Shown here in pieces: positions 9,914 through 19,414 of a stretch of 56,227 bases of DNA (positions are counted from its first letter, which is position 1; each line of letters opens with the position of its first letter). The notes beneath the pieces were generated by a model. The model ran no database searches and was not told the origin of the DNA. It saw only the letters and a list, made by a program, of their open reading frames with translations. The position numbers and the translations under genes were made by a program. The stretch covers positions 1 to 56,227 of the forward strand of contig NZ_MVHT01000039.1 in the NCBI RefSeq assembly GCF_002086275.1. Direction: 5' to 3'. This stretch comes from Mycobacterium intermedium. Its GTDB lineage: Bacteria; Actinomycetota; Actinomycetes; Mycobacteriales; Mycobacteriaceae.

Positions 9914-10966
9914 ATGTTGCGATTGCTGGCGTTTTTCGCGGTAGTGATGGTGTTGGCTGGCTGCGGTGGCGGCAACCATGCCGCCAACAAGCCGGCGGCC
10001 GGCCAAGCGGTGGTGATCGTTTCCGGTGGGGATGCGACGAGCCCCTTCACCACCCCCGACCAGGCCTGCGCCACGGGGCTGGCCGCGGGTAACACGGACA
10101 CCGCGATCCGCGAGTACCTGCTCAAGCAGGGCTACACCGTCTACACCTCCCCCGCCATGGCGGGCCGCGGCCAAGTCACCGATCAAACCGGTTTCGGTCC
10201 ATTCGCGATGTGCCCGGTGACGCTGCCAGAGACCATGACGGTGAACTCGCAGGGAAGCATTGACACCGCGGGTGAGCATCTGGCCCGGTTCTTGACCTGG
10301 CTGCAGACCGAAAAGGGCGTCACCGAGGTGGACCTGATCGGCCATTCCATGGGTGGCCTGTACTCACGCGCCGCAATCCGAGTGCTCACCGGCACCAACT
10401 CGACGCTGAAGGTCCGCTCGCTGACCACCATCGGCACACCCTGGCAGGGCGCCTATGTGGCCGACTACGCCAATGACGCGGTGCCGCTGAGCGATTGCCT
10501 GGGAGACCGACTCTGCGAAGACGCCATGAAAGGATTCAAGACCGAGGTGCAGCGGCTGGTGTCGGGCTCCGGGCGTGAGGTCACCAATGCCTACCTGCAG
10601 GGCGACAACGGCTGGAACCAGTTTCAGGCCGGTGTGCTCGACAAAATCCCGGTGGTGCTGATCGGTGGTAACAAGTTCACCAAACCCGGTCAGGTGAACC
10701 CCGCTGTGTGGCCTAACGACGGCATCGTCGCTCTTCGCAGCGCGCTGGCCACCGACGTCCCCGACTCGGTGCTGCCGCACCGACGCTGCTACACCTTCGA
10801 TGACACCCACAGCATCTACGTCTCCAACCTGGCCGGGCTGGACTGGAAGACCGGGCTCACCTGGGATCCCCGGGTGTTCGACGTGCTGAACAACGCGCTC
10901 AAGGACGCACCGACGGCGCTCGACACCCCCAACCGGCGGGACTGCCCCGAACCTTCGCGCCGCTAG
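9914..10966 (+). CDS. Exported lipase/esterase-like lipoprotein (alpha/beta hydrolase)
   Basis: A 350-residue protein beginning MLRLLAFFAVVMVLAGCGGG. LAGC is a lipobox, so the mature protein should be acylated on the Cys near residue 18 and held at the cell surface. The nucleophile elbow GHSMGG, preceded by VTEVDLI, and the following IGTPWQGAY resemble triacylglycerol lipases of the LipA/EstA type. Likely Asp and His partners are WPNDGIV and DDTHSIYV near residues 265-300. A lipid ester in the envelope or host is the probable substrate (inference). The ATG at 9914 is used; a TTG two codons upstream is less likely. Confidence 0.78.
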   Translation: MLRLLAFFAVVMVLAGCGGGNHAANKPAAGQAVVIVSGGDATSPFTTPDQACATGLAAGNTDTAIREYLLKQGYTVYTSPAMAGRGQVTDQTGFGPFAMCPVTLPETMTVNSQGSIDTAGEHLARFLTWLQTEKGVTEVDLIGHSMGGLYSRAAIRVLTGTNSTLKVRSLTTIGTPWQGAYVADYANDAVPLSDCLGDRLCEDAMKGFKTEVQRLVSGSGREVTNAYLQGDNGWNQFQAGVLDKIPVVLIGGNKFTKPGQVNPAVWPNDGIVALRSALATDVPDSVLPHRRCYTFDDTHSIYVSNLAGLDWKTGLTWDPRVFDVLNNALKDAPTALDTPNRRDCPEPSRR

Positions 10967-10978
10967 CCGAGATCCCGA

Positions 10979-12187
10979 TCAGACGGTGTCGGATCCCGGC
11001 ACCCGCGCCGCCGTCGAGCCAACGTGGTTCATTCGCCGGATGATCGCGTACTTGTGGACCTCCGTCGGCCCGTCATAGAGCCGGAATCCGCGGATGTCCC
11101 GGAAGATCATCTCGATCGGCGTTTCGTCGGTGACGCCGATGCCCCCCATGACCTGGATGCAACGGTCGACAACTTTGAAGAGCTCCTCGGACACGAAGGC
11201 CTTGCTGATCGAACTCTCGTGCCGCCCCTTTTGCCCCTGGTCCAGAACCCAGGCCGTGTACCAGATCGCCAAGCGGCACTGGGTGAGCGCAATCTCGTTG
11301 TCCGCCAGCATGAACCCGACGCCCTGGTGGTCGATGATCGGAGAGCCGAACGCGGTTCGGGTCTTCGCATGCTCCAAGGCGATGTGCTGAGCGCGCGAGG
11401 CGGCACCCAACCAGCGCATGGCGTGCGTGAGACGTGCTGGGGCCAAGCGCATCTGCGCGTAACGCATGGCCTCCCCGACCTCGCCGAGCACGTTCGCTGC
11501 GGGCACCCGCAGATCGTCGAAGACGACCACGCCGTGCCCTTCGACGTAATTGCGGTCCATCGAGTTCATCACGCGTTCGATGACGATGCCGGGGTCGTCA
11601 CCCTTGGCCAGGAACAACGTTGGTCCGCTGCGGTTTCCGTCGTCGACCACGTTGGCCATGATGATCCAGGTGCCCGCACCGTTGGCTCCGGTGATGAGCC
11701 ACTTTCGGCCGTTGATGACGTAGGAGTCGCCGTCCCGTCGCGCCTCGGTGAGCAGTTGCGAGGGATCCGAACCAGCCCCGCCGGGCTCGGTCATCGCGAA
11801 CACCGACCGGAACCGCCCGTCGAGAACGGGCTTGAGGAAGACCTCGGCCTGCTCGTCGGTGGTCAGCTTGTCGAGCAAGAACATGTTGCCCTCGTCCGGC
11901 GCAGCGCAGTTCATCGCAACGGGGCCGAGGGTGGACCATCCGGCCGCCTCGTAGATCACCGACTGCTCGATGTGCGAGATTCCCTTGCCGCCGAATCGCG
12001 GGGACGCCTGCGGGGTGAGCAGCCCTTGCTTGCGGGCCAGCTCGACGAGCTCCTGCCGCAACTCGTCATTCGGACCGTGCTGGGTGAGCCGCGGATCGCG
12101 CTCGTAGGGAATGATTTCGTCGATGACGAACTGGCGGACACGTTCGCCGAGTGCCGTCAGTTCCTGCGGTATGGAGAAGTCGATCAC
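10979..12187 (-). CDS. Acyl-CoA dehydrogenase, ACAD10/11-like
   Basis: A 402-residue flavoprotein with the three-domain acyl-CoA dehydrogenase layout: FAMTEPGGAGSDPSQL in the middle domain, then a helical C-terminal domain ending in LYDGPTEVHKYAIIRR. DGPTEVH replaces the usual YEGTxxI at the catalytic base, a pattern found in ACAD10/ACAD11 and their bacterial relatives. GTG 12187 is the start. It lies 25 bp downstream of an APH-type kinase on the same strand. That is the gene pair equivalent to the single fused ACAD11 protein, which points to 4-hydroxyacyl-CoA breakdown through a phosphorylated intermediate (inference). Confidence 0.85.
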   Translation of the reverse strand: MIDFSIPQELTALGERVRQFVIDEIIPYERDPRLTQHGPNDELRQELVELARKQGLLTPQASPRFGGKGISHIEQSVIYEAAGWSTLGPVAMNCAAPDEGNMFLLDKLTTDEQAEVFLKPVLDGRFRSVFAMTEPGGAGSDPSQLLTEARRDGDSYVINGRKWLITGANGAGTWIIMANVVDDGNRSGPTLFLAKGDDPGIVIERVMNSMDRNYVEGHGVVVFDDLRVPAANVLGEVGEAMRYAQMRLAPARLTHAMRWLGAASRAQHIALEHAKTRTAFGSPIIDHQGVGFMLADNEIALTQCRLAIWYTAWVLDQGQKGRHESSISKAFVSEELFKVVDRCIQVMGGIGVTDETPIEMIFRDIRGFRLYDGPTEVHKYAIIRRMNHVGSTAARVPGSDTV

Positions 12188-12212
12188 GGAGCCGTCCTGT
12201 TCGTGTGAGTGA

Positions 12213-13289
12213 TCAAATGTGTTCTGTCGAAAGACAATCTGCGGTCACCGCCAAGACCGACGTCGCAATGCGGTTGAACGCGGCGTACTTCGGGCCAACG
12301 AGCGCGCCGCGTTGATGCAGCACGAACATCTGCTGCCAGGCGATCGCTAGCCGCAGTCGGCCCAACGCCAGGTAGAACCCCACCGGCACCGCTTCGCGTC
12401 CTGCCGCGGCGAAGTATTTGGCCGCGAGCGCCTTTCGGTGCGGGAAGCCGGGCTGCAGTGATGGCGCCAACCCGAGTTCGCGAATGACTTCGGCGTCGTC
12501 AGGCTGCGCCCAGTAGGACAGCGTGACGCCGAGATCGAAGAGCGGATCGCCCAGTGTCGACATGTCCCAGTCGATCACGGCGGCGGCCGCGCCCGTTTCG
12601 TCGAAGATCACGTTGTCGAACTTGAAATCATTGTGCAACACAGTGGGTTTCACGCAAGGATCTGGTGCGGCGGTCTCCAGCCAGGACACGATGTGCTCGA
12701 CAGTGGTGGGTGGCGATCCGTCGAACGCATTGTGAGCCCGCCGGTTCCAACCGCTGATCTGGCGTGCGATGAAGCCGTCCGGCCGCCCGAGCTCGCGGAG
12801 TTCAGGATGTGCGTCGAGGTCGATCGAGTGCAGGTCCGCGAGCGCGGTCACGAATTCGTCGGCCAGCCGGGCAGCGGGGATGTCCGCGAGTTCCTCGGGG
12901 ATCGCGTCGGACACGACCGTGCCCGGCCGGTATTCGATCAGCTGGAATGGGCCGCCGAGTACCGAGGTGTCCTCGCAGAAGGCGACCGCGCGCGGGGCGC
13001 GGCGGTAGTGCGCGTGCAGGCGACTCAGCACCCGGAATTCGCGCGCCATGTCGCTGGCGCCCTCGGCCAGCGGTCCGCTCGGCGGGCGGCGCAGGACCAC
13101 GGGTTGGCCATCGACCCAGATCAGGTAATTCAGGTTGGCCAAGCCGTTGGCGAACTGGCGAGGTTCCGTCGCGTCGAGCGTCATCCCGCGGCTGCGTAGC
13201 CAGGCACCCAGCGCCGCCCAGTTCTGCGGTACGCAGTCAGCACGCAGGCTGCGCTCTGATACGTCACCACGGTCGTGGCGTGCGGTCAT
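12213..13289 (-). CDS. APH-family kinase, ACAD11 N-domain / LvaA-like
   Basis: A 358-residue aminoglycoside-phosphotransferase-fold kinase. The catalytic loop is LHNDFKFDN and the metal motif is VIDWDMSTLGDPLFDLG; the N-lobe contains LNYLIWVDGQPVVLRRPP. Both motifs closely match the kinase domain fused to ACAD10/11 and the stand-alone LvaA of Pseudomonas. The expected substrate is therefore a 4-hydroxyacyl-CoA, not an antibiotic (inference from family and neighbour). The ATG at 13289 has a strong GAAGGAG ribosome site five bases away. It is the first gene of a two-gene operon with the acyl-CoA dehydrogenase. Confidence 0.85.
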   Translation of the reverse strand: MTARHDRGDVSERSLRADCVPQNWAALGAWLRSRGMTLDATEPRQFANGLANLNYLIWVDGQPVVLRRPPSGPLAEGASDMAREFRVLSRLHAHYRRAPRAVAFCEDTSVLGGPFQLIEYRPGTVVSDAIPEELADIPAARLADEFVTALADLHSIDLDAHPELRELGRPDGFIARQISGWNRRAHNAFDGSPPTTVEHIVSWLETAAPDPCVKPTVLHNDFKFDNVIFDETGAAAAVIDWDMSTLGDPLFDLGVTLSYWAQPDDAEVIRELGLAPSLQPGFPHRKALAAKYFAAAGREAVPVGFYLALGRLRLAIAWQQMFVLHQRGALVGPKYAAFNRIATSVLAVTADCLSTEHI

Positions 13290-13566
13290 CGGGCTCCTTC
13301 GTCCGACGTCGATGGCGGGCGCATCCCCTGAGGCGTCCGTTGATCAGATGGCCCCCGCAGGTCGGGATGTCGTCAATCAGCCCATCACGGTACCCACGGT
13401 CCGGATGCCGCGTCGGGGTCACCCTCTCGACCCGTGACTCAGCCTCGTCGTCGCTGAATAGAGCCGTGGACTGCTACACCGCGCAAGAGTTTTCGGTCGG
13501 AGATTCGTTGTGGCTCTGAACGAACACGTGGACCAAGCTCCACGGTTTACCACTGGACCGCGGCGT

Positions 13567-13596
13567 TTGGATTTTGCCCATGGTCGAACATATGTT
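13567..13596 (+). promoter_or_regulatory. Possible sigma-A promoter for the DUF6319-type gene
   Basis: TTGGAT at 13567-13572 and TATGTT at 13591-13596 are separated by 18 bp, a reasonable -35/-10 pair, and point at the gene starting at 13659. The LexA-like box overlaps the -10. The rest of the 369-bp gap between 13290 and 13658 shows no other gene or RNA that I can support. Confidence 0.35.
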
Positions 13597-13599
13597 CTA
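13584..13599. promoter_or_regulatory. LexA/SOS-box-like operator
   Basis: The sequence TCGAACATATGTTCTA contains the inverted halves GAAC and GTTC around ATAT. It fits the mycobacterial SOS box (TCGAAC-N4-GTTYGA) at all but one of the defined positions. It overlaps the proposed -10 hexamer upstream of the gene at 13659, where LexA would block transcription until DNA damage. Binding is inferred from sequence only. Confidence 0.55.
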
Positions 13600-13658
13600 A
13601 TAGGCGTCTGTTCAGCCTGTTCCCAGCCGGCGACGTTCACGAGGGGATACCGCAAACG

Positions 13659-14081
13659 ATGACTGTAGACACTCTGGCACCACAAGCACCGTCCACCGAC
13701 CCTACCGACGCCTTGGTTGCTTCTGTCGAGGGCACCAGCACCTCACCTTCCGCCGACGAGGAGCCCCAGTCTCATCCTAAGAAGGCCCCGGCCAAGAAGG
13801 CCGGCGCCAAGAAGGCGAAGACCCTCGAGTTGACCCTCACTGTCACCGGCACGGCCGACGGCGAATGGCGCGCGGAGTTAAAGCAAGGGACCACCTACCT
13901 GGCCCGCAACCTTGCCGTCGCGGCAGCAGCCGTCTCCCGGGCAGCCAAGGAACTGCATGAGGACCTTTCCACCCCAATCGACGAGGTCATCGAAGAGGCG
14001 CGTAGGCAGCAGGCCGCCAGGGTTGCCGCGCTCGAAGCCGAACTGGAAGCCGCCCGTAAGGCCCTGGCTGAACTGGACTGA
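13659..14081 (+). CDS. Small Ala/Lys-rich coiled-coil protein, DUF6319-like
   Basis: A 140-residue protein. Residues 1-45 are disordered, with Pro/Thr/Ser and then a Lys/Ala stretch (KKAPAKKAGAKKAK) resembling histone-like tails. The middle (LELTLTVTGTADGEWRAELK) looks like a small beta module, and residues 85-140 form a strongly predicted acidic helix or coiled coil (AARVAALEAELEAARKALAEL). It resembles an uncharacterised actinobacterial family that I recall as DUF6319. The basic tail suggests nucleic-acid contact. The ATG at 13659 is preceded by GAGGGG. A LexA-like box upstream hints at DNA-damage control. Confidence 0.65.
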   Translation: MTVDTLAPQAPSTDPTDALVASVEGTSTSPSADEEPQSHPKKAPAKKAGAKKAKTLELTLTVTGTADGEWRAELKQGTTYLARNLAVAAAAVSRAAKELHEDLSTPIDEVIEEARRQQAARVAALEAELEAARKALAELD

Positions 14082-14082
14082 G

Positions 14083-14337
14083 TCAAATCCGCGTCCGGTA
14101 CCGCTCGGCATTTGGTTGCAGCAAGGCACCGCAATCGAAAACCGTCGTGACGGGGATGCCGAACTCGTGCCACAGTTCTACGATCTCGGGGTCGTCGTCG
14201 ATGGCCGCCCCGGATGTCGTACGTCGTTGCCAGCCGGTGACGACCAAAATCTCGCGTCCGTCGTTGTGGTGGTCGACGAGGATTGATCGGCCACGTCCCG
14301 CGCGCTGTTGCGAATTTGGCCCACCGAGCAGCGACAA
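14083..14337 (-). pseudogene. Possible remnant of a HAD-type phosphatase gene
   Basis: An 84-residue open frame contains DGREILVVTGW followed closely by IDDDPEIVELWHEFGIPV. These resemble motif II (xxVTGR) and the final acidic motif of HAD/polynucleotide-kinase-type phosphatases. The motif I region with the nucleophile Asp and most of the domain between are missing. The frame ends 2 bp from the stop of the convergent gene at 14081. It is either a decayed gene or a short unrelated protein; the call is weak. Confidence 0.3.
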
Positions 14338-14501
14338 TCGCTAGACCTGCAGTAATGCAACACGATCGACGCCGGGCTCGCCCTAGAAATGCGGCCTTGA
14401 CGTGCAACAACGCCATTGTCGCTGAAACGCGGGCAACACTCCTAGTGGCCGAAACACGAGGGCTGTACACGCCCGCGGCGCTGGGGGGAACTGCATGATC
14501 T

Positions 14502-14576
14502 TGGTGGGCGCGGACGGTATCGAACCGCCGACCGCTGGTGTGTAAAACCAGAGCTCTACCACTGAGCTACGCGCCC
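14502..14576 (-). tRNA. tRNA-Val (anticodon UAC), CCA encoded
   Basis: On the minus strand the molecule starts GGGCGCG at 14576 and ends CGCGCCC-A-CCA at 14502, giving a perfect 7-bp acceptor stem. The D arm contains GCTCAGTGGTAGAGC. The anticodon arm is CTGGT-TTTACAC-ACCAG with anticodon TAC, reading valine GUA codons. The T arm has the standard GGTTCGATACC loop. The mature RNA without CCA is 72 nt. Confidence 0.95.
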
Positions 14577-14635
14577 TATGCCCCGGCGCAGCAGGCTACA
14601 CGCCGAAGGGCCAAGCACCCAAAACGATCAGGACT

Positions 14636-15097
14636 TCAACCCCTTAACGCCGCTAACGCGTCGGTCCACGCCCGCTGATCGCGGGACTCACCGGGCTGCT
14701 TCATCTCCGCAAACCTGATGATCCCCGATCGGTCGACCACAAAGGTACCGCGGTTGCTGACGCCGGCGACATCGTTGAAGACGCCGTAGGCCTGGCTCAC
14801 CGCACCGTGCGGCCAGAAGTCGGACAACACCGGGAACAGAAACCCGTTCTGGGTGGACCAGACCTTGTGCGTCGGCGGCGGACCCACCGAAATGGCCAGC
14901 ACGGCACTGTCGTCGTTTTCGAACTCCGGCAAGTGGTCGCGCACTTGGTCCAACTCGCCCTGACAGATCCCCGTGAACGCCAGCGGAAAGAACACCAGCA
15001 ACACGTTCTTCTTGCCCTGGTACGAACTCAGCGTGACGCGCTGTTGATTCTGATCGCGCAGGGTGAAGTCGGGGGCGGGGACTCCGACTTCCAGCAT
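14636..15097 (-). CDS. ahpE: One-cysteine peroxiredoxin AhpE
   Basis: A 153-residue thioredoxin-fold peroxidase that reduces hydroperoxides and peroxynitrite. The peroxidatic Cys45 sits in PLAFTGICQGELDQ, with the conserved Thr and the later Arg needed for activation. No other Cys is present, so recycling must use mycothiol/mycoredoxin or another thiol, as known for M. tuberculosis AhpE (Rv2238c). Its ATG overlaps the stop of the upstream DUF3052 gene by one base (TGATG), so the two are translationally coupled. Confidence 0.95.
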   Translation of the reverse strand: MLEVGVPAPDFTLRDQNQQRVTLSSYQGKKNVLLVFFPLAFTGICQGELDQVRDHLPEFENDDSAVLAISVGPPPTHKVWSTQNGFLFPVLSDFWPHGAVSQAYGVFNDVAGVSNRGTFVVDRSGIIRFAEMKQPGESRDQRAWTDALAALRG

Positions 15098-15519
15098 CAG
15101 CGCCGCCCGGCCCGTGTTTTCGGCTGCACCAGCCGGCTTGCGCTCCAGTTACCCAAGTTGACCGACGACGTCGGCACCAGCCCCGCAGTGGGTGCGGCCT
15201 CGGCGATCTCGGCGGGCAGCACATGCCCAGGCCGACCCGTCTTCGGCGTCAGCACCCAAATCACGCCGTCATCGGCCAGCGGGCTGATCGCGTCCATCAA
15301 GGTGTCCACCAAGTCTCCGTCACCGTCGCGCCACCACAGCAGAACGACGTCGACAACCTCGTCGGTGTCCTCGTCGAGCAAGTCGGCACCACAGGCCTCC
15401 TCGACCGCTGCGCGGATATCGTCGTCGGTGTCTTCGTCCCAGCCCCACTCCTGGACAACTTGGTCTCGTTGGATGCCCAGCTTGCGAGCGTAGCTCGGGG
15501 CGTGATCCGCCGCGACCAC
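15097..15519 (-). CDS. DUF3052 protein (Rv2239c orthologue)
   Basis: A 140-residue acidic protein. It opens VVAADHAPSYARKLGIQ and continues with a Trp/Asp-rich patch (QEWGWDEDTDDDI), then a DVVLLWWRDGDGDLVD segment. This is the actinobacterial DUF3052 family, whose function is unknown. The GTG at 15519 is chosen because it follows a GGGAGG ribosome site at a good distance; a longer frame to 15555 includes that site itself. It is coupled to ahpE by stop/start overlap, which suggests a role in redox defence (inference). Confidence 0.85.
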   Translation of the reverse strand: MVAADHAPSYARKLGIQRDQVVQEWGWDEDTDDDIRAAVEEACGADLLDEDTDEVVDVVLLWWRDGDGDLVDTLMDAISPLADDGVIWVLTPKTGRPGHVLPAEIAEAAPTAGLVPTSSVNLGNWSASRLVQPKTRAGRR

Positions 15520-15594
15520 CGTGGAACCTCCCTTACCCAACGGATGCGATGGCAATTATCGTCGCACAACCAGCACCCTGCCGGAATCTCCGTC

Positions 15595-16197
15595 TTAGTA
15601 GTACGTCTTGCACAATTTGATCGCCTTTGACCTGGCGTCGTTGAGTTGATTGACCCGCCGGTTGAACTCGCCCGTTGCCGCGTGGGTCGCGATGGCGTTC
15701 GCGACTGCCCGCGAAGCGTCACTGTAGGCGTTGAGCGCATTGCGCAACTCGGGGCCTATCGCATCGGTGATGCTGTTCGTCACGGCCGTGGCGCTGTTGT
15801 TCGACGCTTCGATGGCCGGTCCCTCAGTGGGGCCGGTGTTGCGGTTCGAGTTGAACGCCTCGACGAAGGCGTTGACCTTGTCGATCGCCTCGTTGCTGGT
15901 GGTGGCGAGCGTGTCACAGGAATTGTGGATCGCCTTGGTCGTCAAAGACACCTGCCGCTGTGACTCCCGGACGCTGGACGTCGCGATCGACGCGGACACC
16001 GACGCCGACACCGACGAGCGGTAGGCCGGCGCCACAGCGGTATCGGGCGCGGCCGTACCTTCGGTGACCTTGGTACACCCCACGATCCCCAGCAGCACAG
16101 CAGCTACAGAGCCAAGCGCCAGGGCACCTCGCCGACGGTCACGAAAGGGAGAAAACCCCCCGTGCGTGCGAGGGACGGCACGCCATCCGATGAGCAC
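15595..16197 (-). CDS. Conserved lipoprotein (Rv2240c position)
   Basis: A 200-residue protein with a long basic leader, a hydrophobic segment ([17 protein letters not shown]) ending in a lipobox-like LGIVGC, and a soluble alpha-helical, Ser/Ala/Asn-rich mature part. Acylation at that Cys would anchor it outside the membrane. No catalytic motif is visible. The GTG at 16197 is the start; an internal start would give a more usual leader length. It is divergent from aceE, with 160 bp between start codons. Confidence 0.75.
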   Translation of the reverse strand: MLIGWRAVPRTHGGFSPFRDRRRGALALGSVAAVLLGIVGCTKVTEGTAAPDTAVAPAYRSSVSASVSASIATSSVRESQRQVSLTTKAIHNSCDTLATTSNEAIDKVNAFVEAFNSNRNTGPTEGPAIEASNNSATAVTNSITDAIGPELRNALNAYSDASRAVANAIATHAATGEFNRRVNQLNDARSKAIKLCKTYY

Positions 16198-16357
16198 GGC
16201 TAGAAACGTTACCGGTTCCCGTCAGCAACACAATCCCCACGCACACCAGAAGCAACCGCGGACCGCAACTATCCGCATCGGACGCCAGTGCGGCACGATA
16301 GGGGGTGGATCACTCGAGTTGCCCCCAAACAGCACCCCGCCGACTGAGGAGCGGAAG

Positions 16358-19150
16358 TTGACCACCGAGTTCGCTCGCCAAGATCTGGCCAAGAATTCAA
16401 GCAGCACAAGCGAACCCGACCGGGTCCGTGTCATCCGCGAAGGAGTTGCCTCCTATCTGCCCGACATCGACCCCGAGGAGACGTCGGAGTGGTTGGAGTC
16501 GTTTGACGAATTGCTGGCCCGTTCGGGGCCGGCACGGGCCCGCTACCTGATGCTGCGACTCCTGGAGCGAGCCGGTGAGCAGCGGGTCTCCATCCCGGCG
16601 CTGACGTCGACCGACTACGTCAACACCATCCCCACCGAACTGGAGCCATGGTTCCCCGGGGACGAGGATGTCGAACGTCGCTACCGCACCTGGATCCGGT
16701 GGAACGCCGCGATCATGGTGCACCGCGCACAGCGCCCGGGTGTGGGCGTAGGCGGCCACATCTCGACCTACGCGTCGTCGGCGGCGCTCTACGAGGTCGG
16801 CTTCAACCACTTCTTCCGGGGTAAGTCGCATCCCGGAGGCGGGGACCAGGTTTTCATCCAGGGTCACGCATCACCGGGCATCTACGCGCGCGCCTTCCTC
16901 GAGGGGCGCTTGACCGCGGAACGGCTCGACGGCTTCCGTCAGGAGCACAGCCACTCCGGCGGCGGGCTGCCTTCCTACCCGCACCCCAGGCTCATGCCCG
17001 ATTTCTGGGAGTTCCCCACGGTGTCGATGGGTCTGGGCCCGCTCAACGCCATCTACCAGGCCCGGTTCAACCACTATCTGCATGACCGGGGCATCAAGGA
17101 CACCTCCGACCAGCACGTGTGGTGCTTCCTCGGCGACGGCGAGATGGACGAGCCGGAAAGTCGCGGGCTTGCCCACATCGGCGCGTTGGAGGGTCTGGAC
17201 AACCTGACCTTCGTCATCAACTGCAATTTGCAGCGCCTCGACGGCCCGGTGCGCGGCAACGGCAAGATCATCCAGGAACTCGAGTCGTTCTTCCGCGGCG
17301 CGGGGTGGAACGTCATCAAGGTGGTGTGGGGGCGCGAATGGGACGCGCTGTTGCACGCCGACCGCGACGGCGCCCTGGTGAACCTGATGAACACCACGCC
17401 GGACGGCGACTACCAGACCTACAAAGCCAACGACGGCGCCTACGTGCGCGACCACTTCTTCGGACGGGACCCGCGGACCAAGGCACTGGTCAAGGACATG
17501 ACCGACTCCGAGATCTGGAATCTCAAGCGCGGCGGGCACGACTATCGCAAGGTCTATGCGGCCTACCACGCCGCCCTGGCCCACAAGGGACAGCCCACGG
17601 TGATCCTGGCCAAGACCATCAAGGGCTACTCACTGGGCGCGCACTTCCAGGGCCGCAACGCCACCCACCAAATGAAAAAGCTTGCGCTGGAAGACCTTAA
17701 GCACTTCCGCGACGCGATGCGGATTCCGGTCAGCGACGCGCAACTGGAGGAAGACCCCTACCTGCCGCCGTACTACCACCCCGGTCCCGACGCTCCCGAG
17801 ATCCGCTACATGCTCGACCGGCGCCGCGCGCTGGGCGGCTTCGTCCCCGAGCGCCGAACGACGACCAAAGCGCTGGCGCTGCCCGGCCGCGACGCCTACA
17901 AAGCGCTGAAGAAAGGGTCCGGCAACCAAGCGGTCGCCACCACCATGGCGGTCGTGCGTACCTTCAAAGAACTGTTGCGGGACAAAGAGATCGGCAAGCG
18001 AATCGTCCCGATCATTCCGGACGAGGCGCGCACCTTCGGCATGGACTCCTGGTTCCCCTCGCTGAAGATCTACAACCGCAACGGGCAGCTGTACACCGCT
18101 GTCGACGCCGAGCTGATGCTCGCCTACAAGGAAAGCGAAATCGGCCAGATCCTGCACGAGGGCATCAACGAAGCCGGCTCGGTGGGCTCCTTCATCGCCG
18201 CCGGCACGTCGTATGCAACGCACGACGAGCCGATGATCCCGATCTACATCTTCTATTCGATGTTCGGCTTCCAGCGCACCGGCGATGGCTTCTGGGCCGC
18301 GGCCGACCAGATGGCGCGCGGCTTCGTGCTGGGGGCCACCGCGGGCCGCACCACGCTGACCGGTGAGGGCCTGCAGCACGCCGACGGCCACTCGCTGCTG
18401 CTGGCGGCCACCAACCCGGCGGTGGTGTCCTATGACCCCGCGTACGCCTACGAGATCGCCTACATCATCGAAAGCGGGCTGGCCCGGATGTTCGGGGAGA
18501 ACCCGGAGAACGTGTTCTTCTACCTGACCATCTACAACGAGCCCTACCCGCAGCCGCCCGAACCGGAGAACTTCGACCCCGAAGGGGTGCTGCGCGGCAT
18601 CTACCGCTACCGGGCCGCACCGGAAAAGCGCTCCAAGACAGCACAGCTGCTGGCCTCCGGGGTGTCGATGCCGTCGGCGCTCAAGGCCGCCGACATGCTG
18701 GCCGAGGACTGGGATGTGGCCGCCGACGTGTGGTCGGTGACCAGTTGGAGCGAACTCAACCGCGACGGCGTTGCGGTGGAGCGCGAACGGCTGCGCCACC
18801 CCGACCAGCCGGCCGGTGAGGCGTATGTGACGAAGGTGCTCGCCGACACCACCGGGCCGGTCGTCGCCGTGTCGGACTGGATGCGGGCGGTCCCCGAGCA
18901 GATCCGGCCCTGGGTACCCGGTACCTACGTCACGCTGGGCACCGACGGGTTCGGCTTCTCCGACACCCGGCCCGCGGCTCGTCGCTACTTCAACACCGAC
19001 GCCGAATCGCAGGTGGTCGCGGTGCTCGCGGCGCTGGCCCGCGACGGCGAAATCGACCAGTCGGCGGCCGTCGAGGCCGCGCGGCGGTACAAGATCGACG
19101 ACGTGCAGGCCACTTCGGGGCAGGCCGAAGACGCCGGCACCGCGACGTAA
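16358..19150 (+). CDS. aceE: Pyruvate dehydrogenase E1 component
   Basis: A 930-residue homodimeric-type E1 that decarboxylates pyruvate with thiamine diphosphate and passes the acetyl group to the E2 lipoyl domain. The ThDP motif begins [10 protein letters not shown] near residue 260 and ends in [12 protein letters not shown]; the [14 protein letters not shown] and GFGFSDTR segments are characteristic. It is near identical in layout to M. tuberculosis AceE (Rv2241). The TTG at 16358 is the start: it has GAGGAG six bases upstream and gives the family N-terminus [12 protein letters not shown]. The open frame reaches further upstream without similarity. It supplies acetyl-CoA for the fatty-acid genes downstream. 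Confidence 0.97.
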   Translation: MTTEFARQDLAKNSSSTSEPDRVRVIREGVASYLPDIDPEETSEWLESFDELLARSGPARARYLMLRLLERAGEQRVSIPALTSTDYVNTIPTELEPWFPGDEDVERRYRTWIRWNAAIMVHRAQRPGVGVGGHISTYASSAALYEVGFNHFFRGKSHPGGGDQVFIQGHASPGIYARAFLEGRLTAERLDGFRQEHSHSGGGLPSYPHPRLMPDFWEFPTVSMGLGPLNAIYQARFNHYLHDRGIKDTSDQHVWCFLGDGEMDEPESRGLAHIGALEGLDNLTFVINCNLQRLDGPVRGNGKIIQELESFFRGAGWNVIKVVWGREWDALLHADRDGALVNLMNTTPDGDYQTYKANDGAYVRDHFFGRDPRTKALVKDMTDSEIWNLKRGGHDYRKVYAAYHAALAHKGQPTVILAKTIKGYSLGAHFQGRNATHQMKKLALEDLKHFRDAMRIPVSDAQLEEDPYLPPYYHPGPDAPEIRYMLDRRRALGGFVPERRTTTKALALPGRDAYKALKKGSGNQAVATTMAVVRTFKELLRDKEIGKRIVPIIPDEARTFGMDSWFPSLKIYNRNGQLYTAVDAELMLAYKESEIGQILHEGINEAGSVGSFIAAGTSYATHDEPMIPIYIFYSMFGFQRTGDGFWAAADQMARGFVLGATAGRTTLTGEGLQHADGHSLLLAATNPAVVSYDPAYAYEIAYIIESGLARMFGENPENVFFYLTIYNEPYPQPPEPENFDPEGVLRGIYRYRAAPEKRSKTAQLLASGVSMPSALKAADMLAEDWDVAADVWSVTSWSELNRDGVAVERERLRHPDQPAGEAYVTKVLADTTGPVVAVSDWMRAVPEQIRPWVPGTYVTLGTDGFGFSDTRPAARRYFNTDAESQVVAVLAALARDGEIDQSAAVEAARRYKIDDVQATSGQAEDAGTAT

Positions 19151-19169
19151 CCAGCCGATAGCCGCATCA

Positions 19170-19361
19170 GCGGCGCCCCACTCGTCGCCGAACGTCACAC
19201 CAGCGTGGCTCTCACCGCCCAGCGCCACGCCAACGTGACGCTCGGCGGGCCCAGGCGCGCGTCGGGTCCCAGCGGCGCCAGCGGCGCCCCACCCGTCGCC
19301 GAACGTCACGCCAGAGTGGCTCTCACCGCCCAGCGCCACGCCAACGTGACGCTCGGCGGGC
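19170..19361. repeat. Two copies of an intergenic palindromic repeat, 111 bp apart
   Basis: An 81-bp segment at 19170-19250 recurs at 19281-19361 with few changes. Each copy contains imperfect inverted halves: GCCGAACGTCACGCCAG on one side and GCCGAGCGTCACGTTGGC read from the other strand. The copies fill most of the 276-bp gap between aceE and the mabR-like gene. The fold could terminate aceE transcription. Short frames across it are not convincing genes. Confidence 0.8.
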
Positions 19362-19414
19362 AGCGAGGCGCCCTATCCCCCGCTGAGTTAGCGGAAACTG
19401 CCATAAAAGAGGCG

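Noticed and set aside
12213..13289. Aminoglycoside resistance gene
   Set aside because: The motifs match the ACAD11-type kinase group and the neighbour is an acyl-CoA dehydrogenase; nothing points to antibiotic modification.
17630..19339. A 569-residue open frame on the minus strand opposite aceE
   Set aside because: It is a GC-driven shadow: rich in Gly, Val, Arg and His with no domain, while aceE on the other strand matches its family over its full length.
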